From NCBI RefSeq assembly GCF_001399455.2, contig NZ_LLEI02000018.1, positions 1 through 64,000 of the forward strand: DNA of 64,000 nt, written 5' to 3'. Below the pieces are notes generated by a model. It was not told where the DNA came from, searched no databases, and saw nothing but the letters and a program-made list of their open reading frames with translations. Shown here piece after piece: positions 52,111-62,320 of this stretch. The position numbers and the translations under genes were made by a program. Each line of letters starts with the position of its first letter. Within the stretch, counting starts at the first letter, position 1. The DNA is from Vibrio bivalvicida. Lineage in GTDB: Bacteria; Pseudomonadota; Gammaproteobacteria; Enterobacterales; Vibrionaceae.

Positions 52111-55100
52111 ATGCGCTTTACTGATGTTTTTATTAAACGTCCAGTTTTGGCGGTATCGATCAGTTTCTTGATCGCCCTGCTTGGTCTCCAAGCGGTGTTC
52201 AAGATGCAGGTTCGTGAATACCCTGAAATGACGAATACAGTAGTAACGGTTAGTACCAGTTACTACGGTGCCAGTGCCGATTTGATCCAAGGCTTTATTA
52301 CCCAGCCACTGGAGCAAGCCGTCGCACAGGCTGATAATATCGATTATATGACTTCATCTTCTGTTCTTGGTAGTTCAACAATTACCGTCAATATGAAGTT
52401 AAATACCGATCCAAATGCGGCGCTGTCTGACATTCTGGCCAAGACAAACTCGGTTCGCTCTCAACTTCCCAAAGAAGCAGAAGACCCGACCGTAACCATG
52501 TCGACAGGTTCTACGACAGCAGTGCTCTACATTGGCTTCACCAGTGATGAGCTATCATCAAGCCAAATTACCGATTACCTAGAACGTGTCATCAACCCAC
52601 AGCTATTCACTGTTAACGGTGTATCTAAAGTTGATCTCTACGGTGGTATGAAATACGCACTGCGTATTTGGCTAGATCCTGCCAAAATGGCCGCGTTAGG
52701 CTTAACCGCAACCGACGTAATGAATGTGCTTAATGCCAACAACTACCAGTCAGCAACTGGTCAGGCAGTGGGAGAGTTCGTACTTTATAACGGCAGCGCA
52801 GATACTCAGGTATCTAATGTAGAAGAGCTGTCTAATCTAGTCGTTAATACTGACGAAGGTAACGTCACTCGTTTAAGTGATATTGCCAAAGTATCACTTG
52901 AGAAGAGCCATGACATTTACCGCGCAAGTGCCAACGGTCAGGAAGCAGTCGTTGCGGCTATCAATGCAGCGCCGAGCGCCAACCCAATCAATATTGCAGC
53001 CGATGTACTTGATTTGCTACCTCAGCTAGAGAGAAACCTGCCAAGCACCATCAAGATGAACGTGATGTACGACTCAACGATAGCAATCAACGAGTCGATT
53101 AACGAAGTAGTCAAAACGATTGTTGAAGCAGCACTGATCGTACTGGTGGTTATTACCCTATTCCTAGGTTCATTCCGTGCGGTAATCATCCCAATCGTTA
53201 CTATCCCACTGTCACTGATTGGTGTGGCAATGGTAATGCAAGCGATGGGCTTCTCATGGAATCTTATGACGCTACTGGCAATGGTACTGGCCATCGGCCT
53301 AGTAGTTGATGATGCGATCGTGGTACTAGAAAACGTCGACCGTCACATCAAACTGGGTGAGTCCCCGTTCCGCGCGGCGATTATCGGTACTCGAGAAATC
53401 GCAGTTCCTGTTATCGCGATGACACTAACGCTGGGTGCGGTATATGCACCAATTGCACTGATGGGTGGTATCACTGGTGCGCTATTTAAAGAGTTCGCCT
53501 TAACCCTCGCAGGTTCGGTATTTGTATCAGGTATTGTGGCACTGACTCTTTCGCCTATGATGTGTTCGAAAATGCTAAAAGCAAATGCACAACCAAGTAA
53601 ATTCGAGCAAAAAGTACATAGTGTTCTTGATGGCATGACCGAACGATATGCGAAAGTTCTTGGTGCAGTAATGCAAAACAGACCTGTCGTTATAGTGTTC
53701 GCCTTGATTGTTTGCTCTACCTTACCGCTATTATTCAAGTTCATTCCAAGTGAGCTGGCACCATCGGAAGATAAAGGCGTAATCATGCTACTGGGGACCG
53801 CACCATCAAACGCAAACTTGGACTTCATGCAAAACACCATGAATGACGTCAACAAGATCCTGTCTGACCAGCCAGAAGTAGCCTATGCGCAGGTGTTTAC
53901 TGGTGTGCCAAACTCAAACCAAGCATTTGGTATTGCCTCTATGGTGCCTTGGAGTGAGCGAGAAGCTAGTCAGTCTGAAGTGGCAAACCGTGTAAAAGGA
54001 CTAGTCAGTGATGTTCCAGGTATGGCAGTCACTGCATTCCAGATGCCAGAACTTCCGGGGGCAGGTTCAGGTCTGCCAATCCAGTTCGTTATCACCACAC
54101 CAAATGCATTTGAAAGTCTGTTTGCAGTAACGACAGATATTCTTGCAGAGGTGCAGTCTAGTCCACAGTTTGTATACTCAGACCTTGATTTGAATTATGA
54201 CTCTGCGACGATGAAAATCAGCATCGACAAAGATAAAGCAGGAGCTTATGGTGTAACCATGCAAGATATCGGTATTACACTAAGTACCATGATGGCAGAT
54301 GGTTACGTCAATCGAATCGATTTAAGTGGTCGTTCGTACGAAGTGATCCCTCAGGTAGAGCGTAAGTGGCGCCTAAATCCAGAGTCGATGAACAACTACT
54401 ATGTAAAAGCGGCTGATGGTAAAGCAGTACCGCTTGGTAGCTTAATTACCATTGATGTCGTAGCAGAGCCTCGCTCACTGCCTCACTTCAACCAGCTAAA
54501 CTCAGCCACTATTGGTGCAGTACCAACACCGGGAATAGCTATGGGAGATGCGATCGCTTGGTTTGAAAACATTGCAGCAAGCAAACTGCCAAGCGGTTAC
54601 AACCATGACTACATGGGCGAATCCCGTCAGTACGTAACTGAAGGTAGCGCGCTATACGCAACGTTCGGCTTGGCACTGGCGATCATCTTCTTGGTATTGG
54701 CAATTCAGTTCGAGTCATTGAAAGATCCACTGGTTATCATGGTATCTGTGCCATTGGCTATATGTGGCGCTCTTGTCGCTTTAGCTTGGGGGGTACCATG
54801 GGGCTTAACCTCAATGAACATCTACTCTCAGGTAGGTCTGATTACTCTGGTTGGTCTTATCACCAAACACGGTATCTTGATCTGTGAAGTAGCAAAAGAA
54901 GAGCAGCTACATAACAAGCTAGGCAAGACTGAAGCGGTAATGGAAGCGGCAAAAGTTCGTCTTCGCCCTATCCTGATGACAACAGCCGCGATGATTGCTG
55001 GTCTTATCCCGCTGATGTACGCAACTGGTGCAGGTGCAGCTCAGCGCTTTAGTATCGGTATCGTAATCGTTGCTGGTCTAGCAATTGGTACTATCTTTAC

Positions 55101-55245
55101 ACTATTCGTACTGCCTGTGATTTACAGCTACCTAGCTGAAAAACATAAGCCTCTACCTGTGTTTGTCGAAGATAAAGACTTGGAAAAGCTAGCACGTGTT
55201 GATGAAGCGAAAGCCGCTCAGCGTGAGCTAGCAGAGAACAAGTAA
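52111..55245 (+). CDS. RND-family multidrug efflux pump (1044 aa)
   Basis: Hydrophobe/amphiphile efflux (HAE-1) transporter with twelve predicted membrane segments and two large periplasmic loops. N-terminal RFTDVFIKRPVLAVSISFLIALLG, the motif GLVVDDAIVVLENV with the two proton-relay Asp residues in TM4, and repeated QSLKDPLVIMVSVPLAICG-like block (FESLKDPLVIMVSVPLAI) are diagnostic. Length fits AcrB/VexB-type pumps. No outer-membrane channel gene follows, so it probably uses a TolC encoded elsewhere. A terminator follows. Confidence 0.95.
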   Translation: MRFTDVFIKRPVLAVSISFLIALLGLQAVFKMQVREYPEMTNTVVTVSTSYYGASADLIQGFITQPLEQAVAQADNIDYMTSSSVLGSSTITVNMKLNTDPNAALSDILAKTNSVRSQLPKEAEDPTVTMSTGSTTAVLYIGFTSDELSSSQITDYLERVINPQLFTVNGVSKVDLYGGMKYALRIWLDPAKMAALGLTATDVMNVLNANNYQSATGQAVGEFVLYNGSADTQVSNVEELSNLVVNTDEGNVTRLSDIAKVSLEKSHDIYRASANGQEAVVAAINAAPSANPINIAADVLDLLPQLERNLPSTIKMNVMYDSTIAINESINEVVKTIVEAALIVLVVITLFLGSFRAVIIPIVTIPLSLIGVAMVMQAMGFSWNLMTLLAMVLAIGLVVDDAIVVLENVDRHIKLGESPFRAAIIGTREIAVPVIAMTLTLGAVYAPIALMGGITGALFKEFALTLAGSVFVSGIVALTLSPMMCSKMLKANAQPSKFEQKVHSVLDGMTERYAKVLGAVMQNRPVVIVFALIVCSTLPLLFKFIPSELAPSEDKGVIMLLGTAPSNANLDFMQNTMNDVNKILSDQPEVAYAQVFTGVPNSNQAFGIASMVPWSEREASQSEVANRVKGLVSDVPGMAVTAFQMPELPGAGSGLPIQFVITTPNAFESLFAVTTDILAEVQSSPQFVYSDLDLNYDSATMKISIDKDKAGAYGVTMQDIGITLSTMMADGYVNRIDLSGRSYEVIPQVERKWRLNPESMNNYYVKAADGKAVPLGSLITIDVVAEPRSLPHFNQLNSATIGAVPTPGIAMGDAIAWFENIAASKLPSGYNHDYMGESRQYVTEGSALYATFGLALAIIFLVLAIQFESLKDPLVIMVSVPLAICGALVALAWGVPWGLTSMNIYSQVGLITLVGLITKHGILICEVAKEEQLHNKLGKTEAVMEAAKVRLRPILMTTAAMIAGLIPLMYATGAGAAQRFSIGIVIVAGLAIGTIFTLFVLPVIYSYLAEKHKPLPVFVEDKDLEKLARVDEAKAAQRELAENK

Positions 55246-55260
55246 TCTGTAACTCCTGTT

Positions 55261-55287
55261 AAAGGCCACTTCGGTGGCCTTTTTTAT
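55261..55287 (+). terminator. Terminator of the RND efflux operon
   Basis: The stem AAAGGCCAC-TTC-G-GTGGCCTTT is followed by a T run, 16 bp past the pump gene. Confidence 0.88.
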
Positions 55288-55436
55288 ACCTGCCACTTGA
55301 GTACCTATCCGGCTCAGTAGCTGATTAACTATTTATTCTGATTGGTACAACAGCTTCGAATTTTTGCTATCGAAGTAGCGACTTTCATGTATCAATTACA
55401 TAGAATGAGCACAAATAGAAAGGAGTTTTAGTCACC

Positions 55437-55688
55437 ATGTTTGACCCAAAGAAACTAGAGCAAATCGCTAAACAAATTCATGACTCAATGCCAACACCAG
55501 TAAAAGAGCTGGGTGCAGACGTTGACCAAAAAGTTCGCCAAGTAATTCAAGGCCAACTAAACAAATTAGACGTAGTCAGCCGCGAAGAGTTTGATGTTCA
55601 GACTCAAGTCCTACTGCGCACTCGTCAAAAGCTAACAGAGATGGAAAAGAAACTAGCAGATTTAGAACAGAAGCTGGCGGATAAGTAA
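55437..55688 (+). CDS. ubiK: UbiK ubiquinone biosynthesis accessory factor (83 aa)
   Basis: YqiC/BMFP-family protein that assists the cytosolic Ubi complex. N-terminal [59 protein letters not shown] is the family signature; the C-terminal [18 protein letters not shown] is a trimerising coiled coil. Good AAGGAG site upstream. Second ubiquinone-related gene in the window besides ubiD, but at a distant locus. Confidence 0.93.
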   Translation: MFDPKKLEQIAKQIHDSMPTPVKELGADVDQKVRQVIQGQLNKLDVVSREEFDVQTQVLLRTRQKLTEMEKKLADLEQKLADK

Positions 55689-55709
55689 GCTGAAAAGCGA
55701 GATAACCCT

Positions 55710-55741
55710 AGGGGCTGACGTGAAAACGTCGGCCCTTTTTG
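55710..55741 (+). terminator. Terminator of ubiK
   Basis: The stem GGGCTGACGT / ACGTCGGCCC with a GAAA loop is followed by five T. Confidence 0.82.
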
Positions 55742-55807
55742 TATGCGAATGCTTTGGGAGGAAGATAGAGGGGGGTAGACTGTTACAACTCTTTGTTTTT
55801 TATTACT

Positions 55808-55910
55808 GTCATCCTAAAGAGCCAAAAACGAGAGAGTTGGGGCTCTCATACAGTGAGCGAAGAACCGTTAGAGATTCCCTACTCCTTCCTTCGTCAGTCT
55901 ATGGAATGAC
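55808..55910. repeat. About 100-bp imperfect palindromic intergenic repeat
   Basis: The unit begins GTCATCCTA and ends TGGAATGAC, with internal near-inverted segments (GGCTCTCATACAGTGAGCGAAG and GAGATTCCCTACTCCTT). It has the look of the dispersed Vibrio GTCATTCC-type intergenic elements I remember. It carries no gene; a 109-codon reading through it is not credible. Only one copy is in the window. The remainder of 55985-56173 shows nothing I can name. Confidence 0.6.
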
Positions 55911-55948
55911 GGTTTATCTCTCGAAGGGTATAAAACTCTGCCCAAAAA

Positions 55949-55984
55949 CAAAAAGGCTTGGTCAACGGAGACCAAGCCTTTTAA
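55949..55984. terminator. Terminator downstream of ilvC
   Basis: The stem AAAAAGGCTTGGTC / GACCAAGCCTTTT has T tracts on both strands. It is about 190 bp beyond the ilvC stop and is the first clear terminator for it. Confidence 0.78.
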
Positions 55985-56173
55985 TTAGAATGTTGTGTTT
56001 AATTTTGTATTTATCACCCCAGTCTGCCTGGAGTTCTTTACCAACCTAGGTTAGTGAATGTCGCAGTAATTTAATATTCACAGCTAAGAGCTTAAGTTCG
56101 CGGAGGTAACACGGAGTTTGCGCGAGCAAATGAGTATTACCGACAAAGAAATTAAGCTCCTTAGCGAAGAAGA

Positions 56174-57658
56174 TTAGCCGCCTACCGCGATGTTCTTCAT
56201 ATCTGTCATATACCCACGTAGCTCTTCACCAATGTACTCAACTGGGTGGTTACGGATAGTATCGTTTACTGCGATTAGCGTTGCGTTATCTACTTGGTTA
56301 GATGTTTCACCTAGGCCTTTACCGATTACATCAGTACCTACTGAAGGCATGAACTTCTCACGCAGTAGCGGCGTTGCTACGTTAGCGAATAGGTAGTTAC
56401 CGTATTCTGCTGTGTCTGAGATTACTACGTTCATTTCGTATAGACGCTTACGTGCTACTGTGTTTGCGATTAGCGGTAGCTCGTGTAGTGACTCGTAGTA
56501 CGCTGACTCATCGATGATGCCTGATGCTGTCATTGCTTCGAATGCTAGTTCAACACCTGCACGAACCATTGCTACTAGTAGGATACCGTTATCGAAGTAC
56601 TCTTGCTCAGAGATTTCAACGTCGCCTGCTGGGTAATTTTCAAATGCAGTTTCGCCTGTCTCTTCACGCCAGCCTAGTAGGTTTGCGTCATCGTTAGCCC
56701 AGTCAGCCATCATAGTGCGAGAGAACTCACCAGTGATAATGTCATCCATGTGCTTGTTGTAAAGCGGACGCATTAACTCTTTTAGCTCTTCAGACAGCTC
56801 GAATGCTTTGATTTTCGCTGGGTTTGATAGACGATCCATCATGTGCGTGATGCCACCGAATTTCAGTGCTTCTGTGATAGTTTCCCAACCATACTGAAGT
56901 AGCTTACCTGCGTAGCTTGGGTCGATGCCGTCAGCGATCATCTTCTCGTAAGATACGATTGAACCTGCTTGTAGCATGCCACATAGGATAGTTTGCTCAC
57001 CCATTAGGTCAGATTTAACTTCTGCAACGAATGAAGACTCTAAACAACCTGCGCGGTGACCACCTGTACCTGCTGCCCATGCTTTCGCGATGTCCCAGCC
57101 TTCGCCTTTAGGGTCGTTTTCTGGGTGAACAGCGATCAGTGTCGGTACACCGAAACCACGCTTGTACTCTTCACGGACTTCAGTACCTGGACATTTAGGT
57201 GCAACCATAACAACTGTTAAGTCTTTACGGATTTGCATGCCTTCTTCAACCACGTTGAAGCCGTGTGAGTAACCTAGTGCAGCGCCTTGCTTCATTAGCG
57301 GCATTACCGTTTCTACAACGTTAGTGTGCTGCTTGTCTGGAGTAAGGTTGATGACTAGATCAGCTTCAGGGATTAGCGTTTCGTAGCTTGCTACTTCAAA
57401 ACCGTTCTCTTTTGCGTTCTTGTATGACTGACGCTGCTCGTCAATCGCTGCCTGACGTAATGCGTACGCTACGTTTAAGCCAGAATCACGCATGTTTAGA
57501 CCTTGGTTTAGGCCCTGAGCACCACAACCAACGATAACGACTTTCTTACCTTTCAGGTAGTCCGCTTCTGTTACGAATTCGCTGCGGTCCATGAAACGAC
57601 AACGACCTAGTTGGTCTAGCTGCTCACGTAGGTTTAAAGTGTTGAAATAGTTAGCCAT
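56174..57658 (-). CDS. ilvC: Ketol-acid reductoisomerase IlvC, long (class II) form (494 aa)
   Basis: NADPH-dependent enzyme that turns acetolactate or acetohydroxybutyrate into dihydroxy-acids in valine, isoleucine and leucine synthesis. N-terminal Rossmann motif [31 protein letters not shown], then [27 protein letters not shown] and the Mg-binding [14 protein letters not shown]; the duplicated C-terminal domain makes it the long form found in enterobacteria and vibrios (E. coli 491 aa). Divergent from its LysR activator ilvY. Confidence 0.97.
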   Translation of the reverse strand: MANYFNTLNLREQLDQLGRCRFMDRSEFVTEADYLKGKKVVIVGCGAQGLNQGLNMRDSGLNVAYALRQAAIDEQRQSYKNAKENGFEVASYETLIPEADLVINLTPDKQHTNVVETVMPLMKQGAALGYSHGFNVVEEGMQIRKDLTVVMVAPKCPGTEVREEYKRGFGVPTLIAVHPENDPKGEGWDIAKAWAAGTGGHRAGCLESSFVAEVKSDLMGEQTILCGMLQAGSIVSYEKMIADGIDPSYAGKLLQYGWETITEALKFGGITHMMDRLSNPAKIKAFELSEELKELMRPLYNKHMDDIITGEFSRTMMADWANDDANLLGWREETGETAFENYPAGDVEISEQEYFDNGILLVAMVRAGVELAFEAMTASGIIDESAYYESLHELPLIANTVARKRLYEMNVVISDTAEYGNYLFANVATPLLREKFMPSVGTDVIGKGLGETSNQVDNATLIAVNDTIRNHPVEYIGEELRGYMTDMKNIAVGG

Positions 57659-57803
57659 CAGGGCGCTCCTTTATAGAATTTTTCCGTTGAGGTCGGTCGA
57701 TTTTGTACCGAATGAGTTCATACTAAAACAGGTATTTAATTGCTTAAAGTGATATATTCACAATTAGTAATTGCAATTAATGCAACAAGGATGTGACCAT
57801 TTC
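57659..57803. promoter_or_regulatory. ilvC/ilvY divergent control region
   Basis: The gap between the two start codons holds two symmetric elements: GTGA-TATAT-TCAC (57749-57761) and the perfect 12-bp palindrome TAATTGCAATTA (57768-57779). By analogy with E. coli, where IlvY binds between ilvY and ilvC and responds to acetolactate-type inducers, these are the likely IlvY sites. Confidence 0.55.
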
Positions 57804-58694
57804 ATGAACATTAAGTGTCTACAGTTGTTCATTCATCTGTGTGATAGTAAGAGCTTCGCTAAGACAGCTTCAGCGATGCATATCAGCCCATCAGCACTGA
57901 GTCGACAAATACAAAAACTCGAAAGCGATACTGGTCAGGCACTGTTTGTGCGAGACAATCGCAGCGTTGAACTTACCCCAGCAGCAAAGAAACTTCTGCC
58001 TGTAGCATTGAACATTCTTGGTGAGTGGCAAAACTACAACGCCCAACTCAAGGGCCATGAAGAAGAACTGAAAGGTGAAATTCGTCTCTTTTGCTCGGTA
58101 ACGGCCAGCTACAGCCATCTACCCGAACTACTGTCTGAATTTAGACTTCAACACCCTTTTATTGAGTTTAAGCTTTCAACTGGAGACCCAGCTCAGGCAA
58201 TTAACAAGGTGCTGAGTGATGAAGCGGATATCGCGATTTCTGCCCAACCCGAGCAACTGCCCGCTCGAATCGAGTTTGAAACGATTAGTGAAATTCCTCT
58301 CTCTGTAATTGCCCCCATCGGGGTAAGTAATTTTGCCATGGAGCTGCAAAAAGAGAAGCCGGATTGGTCAACAATTCCGTTTATTGTTCCTGAATCAGGT
58401 ACCGCCCGAGACCGTGCCAATGCTTGGTTCAAGGCGATGAAGATTAAGCCTAATATCTACGCGCAAGTGTCAGGTCACGAAGCGATTGTCAGTATGGTTG
58501 CACTTGGCTGCGGCGTGGGAATCGCCCCAGATGTGGTGATCAATAATAGCCCAGTTAAAGAAAAAATCGAGCGCTTAAAAGTCGCTTCAATAAAACCCTT
58601 TAAACTCGGCGTGTGCTGCAAACGCTCGCAGCTTGATAACCCACTGGTCAAAGCACTGTGGGAAATGGCTCACGATACCTATATCGCGCCCTAA
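57804..58694 (+). CDS. ilvY: IlvY, LysR-type activator of ilvC (296 aa)
   Basis: LysR-family protein: HTH segment MNIKCLQLFIHLCDSKSFAKTASAMHISPSALSRQIQKLESDTGQALFVRDNRSVELT, followed by the effector domain. MNIKCLQLF matches the family start; an in-frame ATG 11 codons earlier is unlikely. Divergent position beside ilvC fixes the assignment. A terminator follows. Confidence 0.93.
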   Translation: MNIKCLQLFIHLCDSKSFAKTASAMHISPSALSRQIQKLESDTGQALFVRDNRSVELTPAAKKLLPVALNILGEWQNYNAQLKGHEEELKGEIRLFCSVTASYSHLPELLSEFRLQHPFIEFKLSTGDPAQAINKVLSDEADIAISAQPEQLPARIEFETISEIPLSVIAPIGVSNFAMELQKEKPDWSTIPFIVPESGTARDRANAWFKAMKIKPNIYAQVSGHEAIVSMVALGCGVGIAPDVVINNSPVKEKIERLKVASIKPFKLGVCCKRSQLDNPLVKALWEMAHDTYIAP

Positions 58695-58712
58695 CTATAA
58701 ACGCAGATACAA

Positions 58713-58757
58713 CAAAGCCACCGCTTTTTCAGATCGAAAGAATAACGGTGGCTTTTG
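58713..58757 (+). terminator. Terminator of ilvY
   Basis: AAAGCCACCG pairs with CGGTGGCTTTT across a 24-nt loop and ends in a T run. Confidence 0.7.
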
Positions 58758-58908
58758 CATTTAAAGTAGTTTTCTAGATAGTTGGAGTCACAGCTAGGCG
58801 TCGAATAACCTTATTCCCATGAGCATAGTCCGCGATGTGATTGGGACGGCCGGCGCTCCGGGGAGGTTGTGAAGACAACGACGCTGTGGCTTCAAATATG
58901 ACGAAAAC

Positions 58909-60297
58909 TTAAATGACTCGGGAAAACTGCTGCTGACGCGCCTTAGCCCTTAAATACTTATCGAAACACATGCAGATGTTACGGATCAGTAGGCGACCAC
59001 GCAGTGTGACGCGAATTTCTTTGTCATCCACTTCCACCAGTTCATCATTGATAAACGTCTGTAGTAGCTGCAAGTCTTCTTTAAAGTAGTCATTAAAAGT
59101 CACCTTAAACTCAGACTCAATCATGGTCTTATCAAGTTTAAAGTTACAGATAAGCTGTTTAATAACTTCACGACGAAGTAAGTCATCACTATCAAGGGCT
59201 ACCCCCTTCCATAGAGCATGACGCAGGTCGTTCACTTGCGCGTAGTACTTCTTCAGCTCTTTTTGGTTTTGCGCGTAAGCATCGCCAATCATAGAGATCG
59301 CTGACACACCGAAGCCCACTAAGTCCGCTTCGCCTTGAGTGGTGTAACCTTGGAAGTTTCGGTGAAGCACACCATTACGCTGAGCAACCGCAAGCTCATC
59401 ATCTGGCTGAGCAAAGTGATCCATACCGATAAACTGATACCCTGCACCAGTCAGTGTCGAGATAGTATCTTGCAGGATCGCCATCTTCTCTTCTGCTACG
59501 GGTAGGTCTTCATCTTTAATCTTGCGCTGCGCTGCAAATAGCTGTGGCATGTGCGCATAGTTAAAGATAGACAAGCGGCCTGGCTGCATTTGTAAAACCT
59601 GAGCTAAGGTTTCGGCAAAACGTGCTTGAGTCTGTTTCGGCAAGCCGTAGATCAGATCTAAGTTAGTCGAACGGAAGCCAAGTTGTTTGGCACGCTCAAC
59701 CATCGCAAAGATGAATTCTTCATCCTGCTCACGGTTAACCAGCTTTTGAACTTCTTTATTGAAGTCTTGCACACCAATACTTAGGCGATTAAATCCTTCA
59801 CTTCGCAAGTGGTCGAGCACATCGAGTTCGATTTCGCGCGGGTCAACTTCGATACTAATTTCAGCGTCACCTTCGAAATTAAACTCATCACGCAGAATAT
59901 TCATCACTCGGCTTATTTGTGCCTTGGTCAGGAATGTCGGCGTACCGCCACCGAAATGCAGCTGTGTCACTTTACGCCCTTGAAGCAATGCCGCTCGAGT
60001 ACGAACCTCTAGCTCTAATACATCCAAGTACTCATCAGCCTTATGGGCATGACGTGTAATAACCTTATTGCAGCCACAGTAGTAACAAAGCTTGTGGCAG
60101 AAAGGGATATGGATATAAAGAGAAAGCGGTCTGTCTGGGTACTGAGTGCACGCCATATCGTAGTCCGCTACCGTGAATGCTTCATGAAACTCCAAAGCGG
60201 TTGGGTATGAGGTATACCGAGGACCCGAATAGTTGTATTTATCCAGGATGGCTTGATCCCAGACTATTTGCTGGCTTGCGACGACATGCTGCGACAT
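58909..60297 (-). CDS. hemN: Oxygen-independent coproporphyrinogen III oxidase HemN (462 aa)
   Basis: Radical-SAM enzyme that decarboxylates coproporphyrinogen III to protoporphyrinogen IX when oxygen is low. The [4Fe-4S] motif is Cys67-x3-Cys71-x2-Cys74 (FCHKLCYYCGC); TQLHFGGGTPTFL and YGLPKQTQ are family blocks. N-terminal KYNYSGPRYTSYPTALEF is specific for HemN rather than HemW. No FNR box with correct spacing was found upstream. Confidence 0.96.
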   Translation of the reverse strand: MSQHVVASQQIVWDQAILDKYNYSGPRYTSYPTALEFHEAFTVADYDMACTQYPDRPLSLYIHIPFCHKLCYYCGCNKVITRHAHKADEYLDVLELEVRTRAALLQGRKVTQLHFGGGTPTFLTKAQISRVMNILRDEFNFEGDAEISIEVDPREIELDVLDHLRSEGFNRLSIGVQDFNKEVQKLVNREQDEEFIFAMVERAKQLGFRSTNLDLIYGLPKQTQARFAETLAQVLQMQPGRLSIFNYAHMPQLFAAQRKIKDEDLPVAEEKMAILQDTISTLTGAGYQFIGMDHFAQPDDELAVAQRNGVLHRNFQGYTTQGEADLVGFGVSAISMIGDAYAQNQKELKKYYAQVNDLRHALWKGVALDSDDLLRREVIKQLICNFKLDKTMIESEFKVTFNDYFKEDLQLLQTFINDELVEVDDKEIRVTLRGRLLIRNICMCFDKYLRAKARQQQFSRVI

Positions 60298-60481
60298 GAT
60301 GGTATTTCCGTTTGGGCTATAATGCTTCGTTTGGCTACACGAGCCATTATTGTTAGCAGGCTATTTTGCCACACCTCGATATCACTGGTTGTGGGACAGG
60401 CTGCTTTTTGAGTAGCAATACTCAGAATTGATAACTCGATCACTCCCTCTAAAGGGTAGTCGAAGGAGCTATAAAACCAAT

Positions 60482-60970
60482 CTAGACCATTTGGATGTTG
60501 ATCTGATTGTTGAGAGGTTGAACCTTTTTCTGCAGGCGTTTCAGCTCTTCAACGATGGCTTCCTGAAGGCGAGACTCTGCTTTATGGCGCTCAAGGTTTT
60601 GCTTCATGCGCTCTTTTTTCGCTAGCGTTTGACGCTCTTCACCACGAGCCATATCTTTGACAATATGGAACAGCTCTGAAGTCGCCGGAAACTCCTTTTC
60701 AAAATCAACACGCTCTTCACCTTGGACATAATCCATGATGTTGTAGAGGCGGATGCTAATTTCCGACAAGTCACACTGCTCTTGGATACCCGCTAAGCAA
60801 AGAACATTGACGCTTTCAAAGATATTGGCATTGCGCTTTTCAATTGCCAGCTTTTGGTGCTGCAATTGCAATTCCTTTTGCTTCTTGAGCTGGAGCAGAA
60901 GGTAACCTGCGTATGATGCTAGGCCGAGAATAATGGCTCCACCTAAAATGGCTAACAAGGTTACATTCAT
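60482..60970 (-). CDS. DUF2489-like membrane protein (162 aa)
   Basis: One N-terminal transmembrane helix (LLAILGGAIILGLASYAGYLLLQL) followed by a charged helical cytoplasmic part. I recall a DUF2489 family of this size next to yihI and hemN in vibrios; the call rests on that and on location. It follows yihI by 9 bp and is followed by about 180 bp without a gene before hemN. Function unknown. Confidence 0.78.
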   Translation of the reverse strand: MNVTLLAILGGAIILGLASYAGYLLLQLKKQKELQLQHQKLAIEKRNANIFESVNVLCLAGIQEQCDLSEISIRLYNIMDYVQGEERVDFEKEFPATSELFHIVKDMARGEERQTLAKKERMKQNLERHKAESRLQEAIVEELKRLQKKVQPLNNQINIQMV

Positions 60971-60979
60971 GAGGCTCGA

Positions 60980-61543
60980 TTATCCTTTAAATTGGTTCAA
61001 GTCTAAGTCTTCGAATTGAGAGAGTAGCTCATCATCTGAATCAGCTTTCTTGCTCGGTTTTTTCTTTGCTACTGGTTGCTCGACAACTTGCTCTTCAAGT
61101 TCTTCTTCAGGCTCTTCTTCGTAGATACCTAGCTGTTTCATTAGTGCTTCGATACGCGCTAGTTTCTCATCTACGTATTTCTGCAAACCATCGCCTAAGT
61201 TATCGCCATTATCAAGACGATCAAGCAATACGTTAAGTTGCGCATCACTTTCTAGCATCGCTAGCTCTTTCTCTGCATTGATACGGCGCTCAGCCTTAGT
61301 TGACTTCTTCACTGCTTCAGCCACTAGAGGGATCTTCTTTTTGCTGCCTAAACGCGGATCACGCTTTTGGCCTGCCGTCTGTTGCTTCTGATCTTTTGCT
61401 TCAGAGTGACGACCACCAGTCTTCAGACCTTTGCGCTTTTTGTCTTTCTTACGTAGACGTCCTTCAACGTCTGATTGAGTGCGGTTGCGAACAACGATAA
61501 CGTCGCTATTGCCACCGGATCTTGCTTTCTTACTACGGCTCAT
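60980..61543 (-). CDS. yihI: YihI, Der GTPase-activating protein (187 aa)
   Basis: Very basic N-terminus (SRSKKARSGGNSDVIVVRNRTQSDVEGRLRKKDKKRKGLKTG) followed by an acidic helical C-terminus (AMLESDAQLNVLLDRLDNGDNLGDGLQKYVDEKLARIEALMKQLGI), the YihI layout. YihI stimulates GTP hydrolysis by Der (EngA) and delays ribosome assembly in early growth in E. coli. It overlaps the methyltransferase gene by one base. Confidence 0.92.
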   Translation of the reverse strand: MSRSKKARSGGNSDVIVVRNRTQSDVEGRLRKKDKKRKGLKTGGRHSEAKDQKQQTAGQKRDPRLGSKKKIPLVAEAVKKSTKAERRINAEKELAMLESDAQLNVLLDRLDNGDNLGDGLQKYVDEKLARIEALMKQLGIYEEEPEEELEEQVVEQPVAKKKPSKKADSDDELLSQFEDLDLNQFKG

Positions 61544-62223
61544 TACTGGGCTTTCCTCAGTAAAATTACATCATTACCAATAAATTCAAGCTTGAGCTGA
61601 TCCCGCTCTGCCAAATAGTGAAACGTTTTACGACTAAAGAACACCACATGGGTCTGATCGTTTTTATAATGCCATGAGGCAAACGCTTCAACATCAATGA
61701 CCATCTTGGTCATAAGACCAATCCAGCCACCTGGCTTAACTAAATTCAACCATTGCTGCCACACCTTATTCGGTTCATAGAGGTGCTCTATCACCTCTGT
61801 GGCAGTTATAAAGTCATACGATTTTTCTAACACCGAAACTTCAGGGTGATAATAGATATCGTATAATTTCATGGTGTGTCCTTGCTCTTGCAACATCAAT
61901 GACAATGTTGGACCAGGTCCACAACCAAAATCTAACCCATGAGAGTTTGGTTCAATACGCTCTAATATGGGGTCAACCACCCGAGATAAAAAGCGTCGAT
62001 ACCCTTGATCATTTGGGTCATTCTCATGCAAATCGTAGTGGGCTTTCTCTTGTTTTGCATCCAATCGCTGATCTGGATTAACAAACACAAGCTCACATTG
62101 CAGGCACTGTAAATACTCTCGACGTTTGTCTTGGTAGTAGCGCTGAGTCTCCAAGCTTTGACAAAGGGGGCAACTATGCATATTGGGTGCGTTTAACATA
62201 TCCTCAAACGGGATGCGAAACAT
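61543..62223 (-). CDS. SAM-dependent methyltransferase with N-terminal zinc ribbon (226 aa)
   Basis: An N-terminal Cys4 unit (SCPLCQSLETQRY...YLQCLQCELVF) precedes a class I methyltransferase domain with motif I HGLDFGCGPGPTLSLML, acidic KLYDIYYHPE, and FITATEVIEHL (motif III-like) typical of the Methyltransf_23 group. Substrate unknown. Stop overlaps the yihI start by one base, so co-translated. Start choice (62223 or an internal ATG at 62199) is uncertain. Confidence 0.85.
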   Translation of the reverse strand: MFRIPFEDMLNAPNMHSCPLCQSLETQRYYQDKRREYLQCLQCELVFVNPDQRLDAKQEKAHYDLHENDPNDQGYRRFLSRVVDPILERIEPNSHGLDFGCGPGPTLSLMLQEQGHTMKLYDIYYHPEVSVLEKSYDFITATEVIEHLYEPNKVWQQWLNLVKPGGWIGLMTKMVIDVEAFASWHYKNDQTHVVFFSRKTFHYLAERDQLKLEFIGNDVILLRKAQ

Positions 62224-62290
62224 ACCAGAAACTGGCGTTAGAGTGGAGCACTATTGTGCAAATAATCATCACTTCATAAAAAATAGCAAT

Positions 62291-62320
62291 AAAAAAAGCG
62301 ATAGAGTTACCTATCGCTTT
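62291..62320 (-). terminator. Terminator of the CsrC-like RNA
   Basis: AAAGCGATAG pairs with CTATCGCTTT across a short loop; seven T follow on the minus strand. Confidence 0.85.

Noticed and set aside
55720..56049. 109-codon reading after ubiK
   Set aside because: It spans a terminator, an intergenic repeat and a second terminator; composition is not protein-like.
60298..60481. FNR-like site TTGAT...ATCA near hemN (around 60427)
   Set aside because: Spacing between half-sites is 6 bp, not the 4 bp of an FNR box, and it is over 100 bp from the start codon.
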